This document shows, piece by piece, positions 1-5,390 of a stretch of DNA of 24,501 bases. The stretch comes from Actinomycetes bacterium (GTDB lineage Bacteria; Actinomycetota; Actinomycetes; Propionibacteriales; Nocardioidaceae). Location of the stretch: contig JAEZEJ010000078.1 in NCBI GenBank assembly GCA_023417775.1, forward strand, positions 1 to 24,501, written 5' to 3'. Made by a program: the position numbers and the translations under genes. The notes under the pieces are model-generated. The model saw only the letters and a list, made by a program, of their open reading frames with translations, ran no database searches and was not told the DNA's origin. The stretch's first letter is position 1. Every line of letters begins with the position of its first letter.

Positions 1-12
1 CCCCCCCGCCGT

Positions 13-49
13 CCCGGGCGGTGTCCTCCGGGGCCGGAGACCGCCCGGG
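13..49 (-). terminator. GC-rich hairpin after the IniB-like gene
   Basis: Outer arms CCCGGGCGGT (13-22) and ACCGCCCGGG (40-49) are perfectly complementary. A second stem, CTCCG (26-30) with CGGAG (35-39), sits inside them. The hairpin starts two bases past the stop codon of the minus-strand gene ending at 51. No T-tract follows, so it would be a GC-rich, U-less terminator of the kind common in actinobacteria. It could also serve a gene beyond the left edge of the window. Confidence 0.6.
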
Positions 50-50
50 G

Positions 51-1943
51 TCAGCCCGCGTTGTAGTCGTAGTCGTAGGAATACTGGTTGGCGTCCACAT
101 CGACGGTGGTCTCCGTCGGCGCGTAGGTGTTGCCCGAGCCCTGCTCGTAGTAGTCGCCGCCGTAGGAGCTGCCGCCGCCCTCCTGGTAGAAGTCGCCGCC
201 GTAGGAGTTGACGGCCCCCTGCTCGTAGTAGTCGCCGCCGTAGGAGCTGCCGCCACCGTCCTGGTAGAGATCGCCGCCGACGGAGTTGTCCTGGGACAGG
301 TCCACGCCGACATCGCCCACGTTGACCGAGTTGTCCTCGACCGTCGTGTTGCCCGAATCGGTGATCGAGTTGTCCGACAGGTCGACATCGCCGACGTTCA
401 CCGAGTTGTCCTCGACCACGGTGTTGCCGATGCCGCCGGTGTTGGACCCGTTCTCCCAGTAGTCGCCGCCGACCGAGTTGTCCTCGGACAGATCCACCGC
501 CAGCGTGCCGACGCTGATGGAGTTGTCGTTGTTGAGTGAGTCGGTGATGGCCACCGTGTTGCCCGAGTCGGTGGTGTTGCCGGAGTTGCGGTTGTCGGTG
601 TTGCCGATGCCGCCGGTGTTGGACCCGTTCTCCCAGTAGTCGCCGCCGACCGAGTTGTCCTCGGACAGATCCACCGCGACGTCGCCCACGGTGATCGAGT
701 TGTCGTCGGTGGTGGTGTTGCCCGAGTCGTTGATCGAGTTATCCGACAGATCCACCGCGACGTCGCCGACATTGATCGAGTTGGCCGAGGTGTCCGAGGT
801 GTCGTCGGTGGTGGTGTAGCCCGAGTCGTTGATCGAGTTATCCGACAGATCGATGTCGCCCACGTTGATCGAGTTGTCGTCGACTGTGGTGTTGCCGGAG
901 TCGTTGATCGAGTTATCGGAGTTGTCGTCGACCGTGGTGTTGCCCGAGTCGTTCACCGAGTTATCCGAGAGATCGACCGACACATCGCCGACATTGATCG
1001 AGTTGTCGTCGACCGTCGTGTTGCCGGAGTCGTTCACCGAGTTGTCCGACAGATCGATGTCGCCGACATTGATCGAGTTGTCGGAGTTGTCGGAGTTGTC
1101 GTTGCCGATGCCGCCGACATTCGAGCCGTCCTCCCAGTAGTCACCGCCGACCGAGTTGTCCTCGATCGTGGTGTTACCGGAGTCGTTCACCGAGTTGTCC
1201 GAGTTGTCGGTGATCGTGGTGTTGCCCGAGTCGTTCACCGAGTTGTCGGAGTTGTCGTTGCCGGTGTTCTCGGCGTTGTTCTGGTTCCCGCCGACCGTGG
1301 TCGAGTTGTCGTTACCCGTGTTCTCGGCGTTGTTCTGATTGCCGCCGATGGTGTTGCCGGTGTTCTCGGCCTCGTTCTTGTCGCCGCCGACGTAGTTGCC
1401 GGTGCCTTCGGCGTTATTCTGGTTCCCGCCGATGGTGTTGCCGGTGTTCTCGGCCTCGTTGTTGATCTGGTCGCCGCCCAGGGTCAGCTTGCCGTCACCG
1501 TTCTGGATCATGTCCCGGCCGGCGGCCTGTCCGTTATCGGAAGCCACGAGATTCCCATTGCCGAGGACCACTGGATCCTCGGGGAGGAAGTCGCCGCCGA
1601 CGGCCAGCCCCCCGTCACTGGCGAAGGCCTGGCGCACATCACCCTCAGCCCAGATGTTCTGGGCGAAGTGCGTGCCACCGTAGCTGCCGATGGCGATGTT
1701 CTTGACCAGGTAGTTGATCATCTCGCCGGGCGTGCCGCCGCCCCCGCCGGCGGCGATGGCCACCGCGCCGGGAACCGAGTTGGCGATCAACGGCGTCAGC
1801 GCATCGACATCGGCGCATGAGATATCGCCGAGCCCGGCCGCGGCCAGGGCACCGGACGAGTCGTCGGCGAAGGCCTCGGCCTTGGACGAGTCGCCCAGCA
1901 GATCGAGAATAAAGCTCAGCAGATTACTGGCGGTCACTTCCAT
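51..1943 (-). CDS. IniB N-terminal-domain protein with long Asn/Asp/Ser/Gly repeat body
   Basis: 630 residues. Residues 1 to about 65 match the IniB N-terminal domain (start MEVTASNLLSFILDLLGD, then an Ala-rich segment with GLGDISCADVDAL). A Gly-rich linker follows, then about 450 residues of low-complexity repeats (NAENTGN, DNSVNDSGNTT, SINVGDV.VDLS, NSVGGDYWE.GSN). A Tyr-rich C-terminus repeats SYGGDYYEQG and ends in SYDYDYNAG. No signal peptide or membrane segment is evident. The start is supported by AGGAGT (1953-1948) five bases before ATG. In mycobacteria IniB is encoded with dynamin-like IniA and IniC and is induced by cell-wall stress; its biochemical role is not established. Here it diverges from an Hsp70-like/LuxR pair. 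The repeats could form an Asn-rich beta-solenoid or stay disordered; I infer a structural or scaffold role with low certainty. Confidence 0.85.
   Translation of the reverse strand: MEVTASNLLSFILDLLGDSSKAEAFADDSSGALAAAGLGDISCADVDALTPLIANSVPGAVAIAAGGGGGTPGEMINYLVKNIAIGSYGGTHFAQNIWAEGDVRQAFASDGGLAVGGDFLPEDPVVLGNGNLVASDNGQAAGRDMIQNGDGKLTLGGDQINNEAENTGNTIGGNQNNAEGTGNYVGGDKNEAENTGNTIGGNQNNAENTGNDNSTTVGGNQNNAENTGNDNSDNSVNDSGNTTITDNSDNSVNDSGNTTIEDNSVGGDYWEDGSNVGGIGNDNSDNSDNSINVGDIDLSDNSVNDSGNTTVDDNSINVGDVSVDLSDNSVNDSGNTTVDDNSDNSINDSGNTTVDDNSINVGDIDLSDNSINDSGYTTTDDTSDTSANSINVGDVAVDLSDNSINDSGNTTTDDNSITVGDVAVDLSEDNSVGGDYWENGSNTGGIGNTDNRNSGNTTDSGNTVAITDSLNNDNSISVGTLAVDLSEDNSVGGDYWENGSNTGGIGNTVVEDNSVNVGDVDLSDNSITDSGNTTVEDNSVNVGDVGVDLSQDNSVGGDLYQDGGGSSYGGDYYEQGAVNSYGGDFYQEGGGSSYGGDYYEQGSGNTYAPTETTVDVDANQYSYDYDYNAG
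419..677 (-). repeat. 82-bp perfect direct repeat inside the IniB-like gene
   Basis: Positions 419-500 and 596-677 are identical over 82 bases, offset by 177 bp (59 codons, so in frame). They encode the module around NSVGGDYWENGSNTGG. A diverged third copy (NSVGGDYWEDGSNVGG) lies near 1100-1160. Shorter in-frame units (GAGTTGTC-type, encoding DNS) repeat from about 290 to 1480. Such identity suggests recent duplication or gene conversion, and copy-number change without frameshift. Confidence 0.85.
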
Positions 1944-1994
1944 GAGAACTCCTCTGAATCACAAGCCCGCCGCGAAATCGACCGAGCCACTGTG

Positions 1995-2023
1995 ACGCTA
2001 TGTCGACTCGTTGACCCCACCCA
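1995..2023 (-). promoter_or_regulatory. candidate promoter of the IniB-like gene
   Basis: Read on the minus strand, TTGGGT (-35), an 18-bp spacer and TAGCGT (-10) would place transcription start near 1988, about 45 bases before the ATG. The spacer holds the half-site GTCGACA. The match to a housekeeping consensus is only moderate. Confidence 0.3.
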
Positions 2024-2086
2024 ACGGGGACGATCCCCCTCTTTTCGTCCGCGGACCCTGCGCGCCGTCACCTGTTCAGCGGAGGT

Positions 2087-2110
2087 GGATTAGGGGATGG
2101 ATGAGGGGAT
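2087..2110 (+). repeat. two tandem 12-bp repeats upstream of the Hsp70-like gene
   Basis: GGATTAGGGGAT (2087-2098) is followed directly by GGATGAGGGGAT (2099-2110), 11 of 12 bases identical. GGATTAG recurs at 2159-2165. Tandem 12-mers upstream of a likely -10 (TAGACT, 2163-2168) suit a direct-repeat-binding activator, possibly one of the neighbouring LuxR-type proteins. That link is inference. Confidence 0.5.
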
Positions 2111-2116
2111 CGGGCC

Positions 2117-2134
2117 TCGACAACTGGGTGTCGA
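2117..2134. promoter_or_regulatory. palindromic operator candidate in the divergent region
   Basis: TCGACA-ACTGGG-TGTCGA is a perfect 6-6-6 inverted repeat. TGTCGA also occurs at 2001-2006 and, as the palindrome TGTCGACA, at 2257-2264 overlapping the downstream start codon. The rest of the 320-bp gap (1944-2263) shows a GGCCC-N6-GGGCC hairpin (2180-2195) and no further gene. Confidence 0.45.
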
Positions 2135-2263
2135 ACCCCTATGGAGGACCCGGTCGCTGGATTAGACTCACACTCGAACGGCCCCCGGGAGGGCCGATTC
2201 GCGCTCGGATCGCGGGGGTATCCGGCAACCCAGTTCACCCCTAGCGACTCGGGAAGTGTCGAC

Positions 2264-3433
2264 ATGATCGGAATCGACGTAGGTGCGACGGATGTCACGC
2301 ACAGCGACGGCAGCACCTTTCTCCACCGGGTTCCCGACGCTCCCGCCGACCTTCTCGCCCGCATCGCCGGAGACCTGCCCGATGTCCGTATCGACGAGAA
2401 CGGCTGCTCCTTGCGGCCCGTGCAGGAGATCTATGCGGGCATCGTCGCCCGGACGATCCCGCCGCGTCATCGTGGATCGACCGTCGCGGTGGCGGTTCCG
2501 GCCTGGTGGAGCCCGCGCGTGATGGACCAGGTGCGCTCTGCTCTCCTGGCACAGTCGATCGAGGCGCAGCTGGTCAACGAGGCCGAGGCGGCTGTCGCCG
2601 AACACCAGGCGACGGGGCATCCGATGCCGGAGACCGTGGCGGTCGTCAGCATCCGGGCGACGTCCAGCAGCGTGGCGATCGTGGAGCACTGCCAAGAGCG
2701 GCCGGCCGCACGCGTGGCCCCCGCGTTCGTCCACGACGAGGGCGGGGACCGGCTCGATGTCGCCGTCCTGCACCACCTGGTGGACGGTCTCTCGGACCTG
2801 GGCGACGCGATCGATGCCGAGGATCCGACGACCATCGCGGCCGCGCGTGACGCGCTGCGCCGCTGCCGCGAGCTACGCGAGGCGCTCTCGGTGAGCACCG
2901 TGGAGTCATTGCATCCCGAGCTGCCGGGAGCCGACCACCACCTCCGATTGGTGCGCAGCGAGCTCGAGGAGCTCGCCGCGCCCTGGATGAGCTCGGTGAC
3001 CCGCATGGTGGCGTCGGCGATCGATCAGTACGAGCAGCCGGTCGACGCCGTCCTCCTCGTGGGAGGACTCGCCGCCATGCCGATGGTCAGCCAGCATCTG
3101 TCGGCCGAGCTGGCCGTCGAGGTCCTGGTCGCACAGGAGCCTCGGCTGGTGGTCGCGCGGGGTGCGCGACGACTGCTGCCCGAGGAGGTGCCGACCGGCC
3201 AGGGGAGGGGAGCGGGCTCCTGGTTCCGCGGCAGCTCGCGTCGATCGAAGAAGACGCGGGTCGATGGCCGGCGTCGGCGGGAGACCTCGCAGGTCGAAGC
3301 CCCGCCGGGGCGGGTCGCGCTCGCGCTGCCGCCCGGTTCGCTCGACGACACGGCCCCCGAACGACTCGTCGAAGAGTTCGCACCGGCCTCCGGCACCGCA
3401 CGTGCCCGCGGACATCGGCAGTTGACCTCATGA
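2264..3433 (+). CDS. Hsp70-like nucleotide-binding-domain protein without substrate-binding domain
   Basis: 389 residues from ATG 2264, preceded by GGGAAG with 7-bp spacing. The upstream in-frame ATG at 2141 would add 41 non-family residues and was rejected. Hsp70/actin-fold landmarks: phosphate-1 loop GIDVGATD (3-10), connect-1-like VAVPAWWSPRVMDQV (76-90) and LVNEAEAAVAEH (103-114, compare NEPTAAA), GGDRLDV (160-166), and adenosine motif DAVLLVGGLAAMP (261-273). The phosphate-2 segment reads VVSIRATSSSVAI (127-139) where DnaK-type proteins have DLGGGTFDVS, so nucleotide hydrolysis may be impaired. After about residue 305 there is only a basic, probably disordered tail (SRRSKKTR, GRRRRE) and no substrate-binding domain. 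The stop overlaps the next start (ATGA), so the protein is probably made with the LuxR regulator. Role unproven; a nucleotide-responsive sensor or partner of the IniB-like protein is plausible. Confidence 0.8.
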   Translation: MIGIDVGATDVTHSDGSTFLHRVPDAPADLLARIAGDLPDVRIDENGCSLRPVQEIYAGIVARTIPPRHRGSTVAVAVPAWWSPRVMDQVRSALLAQSIEAQLVNEAEAAVAEHQATGHPMPETVAVVSIRATSSSVAIVEHCQERPAARVAPAFVHDEGGDRLDVAVLHHLVDGLSDLGDAIDAEDPTTIAAARDALRRCRELREALSVSTVESLHPELPGADHHLRLVRSELEELAAPWMSSVTRMVASAIDQYEQPVDAVLLVGGLAAMPMVSQHLSAELAVEVLVAQEPRLVVARGARRLLPEEVPTGQGRGAGSWFRGSSRRSKKTRVDGRRRRETSQVEAPPGRVALALPPGSLDDTAPERLVEEFAPASGTARARGHRQLTS

Positions 3434-5358
3434 GCACCGGTGCCCTTCAAGAGCTCGAGGTCTCGATGCCCGACCTGCCCGATGACGCGGTGTCCGCGCG
3501 GCGCACTCTCCAGCTGCACATCGCGCTCAGCTGCCCCGCGAACGCCGCCGAGCTCGCCCGTCGCGTCGGCCGTCCCGAGCGTGCCGTCCGCGACGACCTC
3601 GAGGCGATGATCGCCAACGGCGCCATTCATGTGCAGGAGGGAGTCCTGCGCACCTCGGCGGCATCGCGCCTGATCGCCGAGGCCTTTCCCGGCGAAGTCC
3701 GCGAGATCCACGATCTGGTGCTCGCCGATCTGGATGCCGCGAGCATTCGCCCGGCCACGCTGATCGCCCTGGCCGAGTCCGGATGCCGCGACGCGAAGCT
3801 GCTCGGGCAGCTGGTCCGCGTCGTGAACGAACATCCCGACGGCGCATCGGTCGCCGCGACCCTGACCTCGGTGGCCCGAGCGACCGGACTCGACCAGGAT
3901 GACGTGCACCTGCTGCGCGCCACCGACGCGTCCGTCCGGGGACGGACGGAGCTCGTGCTGCGCCTCACCGAGGGCCTCGTCACCGCGGGATCGGCGGCAA
4001 CCCGCCAGCGAGCCGCCATCCTGGCGGCGGGTGCGCACGTGCAGAGCGCGCGCCTCGAGCGCGCCGGGGCACTCTACCGGCATGTCGGCGGGGAGGATCT
4101 CGGACAGGACGCGGCCTGGGCGGTGATGACGGCGCTCGGCCGAGGCGATCTGGAGGCCGCCCGCACGTGGCGCGCGGCGATGGGCGATGACGCGCTGACG
4201 AGCCAGGCCTCCGGTCTGCTCGACTTCGCCGACGGACTCCTGCGCAGTGTCGAGGAGCCGGGCTCGGCATCCCTCGACCGGTTGGCCCGATCGCTCTCGG
4301 CTCTCGGCCCCTTCGGTGCCGAGCTCGTACTGCCCGACACCCCGGCGGCCGTCGGCGCGCTCTTCGCGATCAGCCACGGCGAGCCCGCCACGGCTGAGGT
4401 GCTGCTCGACCGCGCGCTGCGCGCGGGTCTCGGCGGTGAGGCGGGGCGTCGTCGTCATCTGCTCATCTCCGCCTGGTCGCTCATGGTGCAAGGACGGCTG
4501 CACGCCGCCGACCGACACGTCGAGTCCCTCGGCTCCCCAGAAGAGCTGGGGGACCGGGACCTGCTGTTCTACTGGGGATTGCGCGCCGGCCTCGCCCGAC
4601 GCCGCGGCGATGCGCACGAGACCCGCGCCGCCTGGCGGGAGTTCCGCGATCGCACGCTCGGCGTCAGTCTGAGCCTGTACGACCTGCTCCCGCTGGGGGA
4701 GATGATGGTGGTGGCGGCGCGGCTGCACGATGGCGAGAGGGTCGCTCCGATGGTCGAGCAGGCGCTCGCCGTGCTGGAGGGACTCGGACATCCGCCCTCG
4801 TGGGCTGCTCCGCTGCACTGGTGCGGCGTCCAGGCGGCCTTCCAGAGCGAGGACCCGGCGGCTCTCATGCCCCACGCCAATGCGCTCGCGACGGCAGCCG
4901 CACGCAGCGCCTACGCCGCGACCCTGGCCCAGGCCGGCCGCACCTGGCTGGACGTCCTGCGCCGGGAGGCCGATCTCGCGGCGGTGGAGGTCAGTGTGCG
5001 CGAGCTCGCTGCCACGGGCCACGTCTGGGACGCGTCGCGGCTCGCCGGCCAGGCGGCGCTCCAGCATCCCGATCGTGAGGGGACCCTCGCGATGATGCAG
5101 CTGGCCCGTGAGGTCAGCAAAGGCCAGCAACAGGCTCAGGCCTCCCCGCCGCGGGCCTCGACGCTCACCGCGAGGGAGCTGGAGGTCGGCCGGCTGGTGC
5201 TCGACGGGCAGGGCTATCGAGCGATCGGCGAACAGCTGTTCATCTCACCGAAGACGGTCGAGCACCATGTGGCGCGGATCCGCAACCGGCTGGGTGCCAC
5301 CAGTCGAGGTGAGCTCCTCGAGATGCTGCACGACATCGTGACCGCGACGGATCGGTGA
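3430..5358 (+). CDS. LuxR C-terminal-type regulator, translationally coupled to the Hsp70-like gene
   Basis: 642 residues. The C-terminus (about 578-637) is a GerE/LuxR helix-turn-helix: LTARELEVGRLVLDGQ, IGEQLFISPKTVEHHV, RIRNRLGATSRGEL. The N-terminus (about 23-77) resembles a small winged helix (AELARRVGRPERAVRDDLEA, then NGAIHVQEGVLRT), so the protein may have two DNA-binding domains. The long middle is Ala/Leu/Arg-rich helical sequence like the TPR-type region of MalT/LAL regulators, but no Walker A motif is present, so it is not a STAND ATPase. ATG 3430 overlaps the previous stop by 4 bases; Met13 (3466) is an alternative start. It probably controls the adjacent iniB-like and hsp70-like promoters, possibly gated by the Hsp70-like protein (inference). 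Confidence 0.85.
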   Translation: MSTGALQELEVSMPDLPDDAVSARRTLQLHIALSCPANAAELARRVGRPERAVRDDLEAMIANGAIHVQEGVLRTSAASRLIAEAFPGEVREIHDLVLADLDAASIRPATLIALAESGCRDAKLLGQLVRVVNEHPDGASVAATLTSVARATGLDQDDVHLLRATDASVRGRTELVLRLTEGLVTAGSAATRQRAAILAAGAHVQSARLERAGALYRHVGGEDLGQDAAWAVMTALGRGDLEAARTWRAAMGDDALTSQASGLLDFADGLLRSVEEPGSASLDRLARSLSALGPFGAELVLPDTPAAVGALFAISHGEPATAEVLLDRALRAGLGGEAGRRRHLLISAWSLMVQGRLHAADRHVESLGSPEELGDRDLLFYWGLRAGLARRRGDAHETRAAWREFRDRTLGVSLSLYDLLPLGEMMVVAARLHDGERVAPMVEQALAVLEGLGHPPSWAAPLHWCGVQAAFQSEDPAALMPHANALATAAARSAYAATLAQAGRTWLDVLRREADLAAVEVSVRELAATGHVWDASRLAGQAALQHPDREGTLAMMQLAREVSKGQQQAQASPPRASTLTARELEVGRLVLDGQGYRAIGEQLFISPKTVEHHVARIRNRLGATSRGELLEMLHDIVTATDR

Positions 5359-5390
5359 GCCGGGGGAGGGGAGGGGTGCCGGCGCTCGGG

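Noticed and set aside
21..539. 172-residue plus-strand Val/Ala-rich open frame resembling membrane protein
   Set aside because: It is antisense to the repeats of the IniB-like gene; its repeated hydrophobic pattern is the mirror of the Asn/Asp codons on the other strand.
2141..2263. longer start for the Hsp70-like protein at ATG 2141
   Set aside because: It would place a likely promoter and hairpin inside the gene, and the family N-terminus GIDVGAT begins right after Met at 2264.
3025..5130. 701-residue minus-strand open frame
   Set aside because: It is fully antisense to the Hsp70-like and LuxR genes, with Arg/Gly/His-rich sequence and no family motif; long antisense frames are expected at this G+C content.
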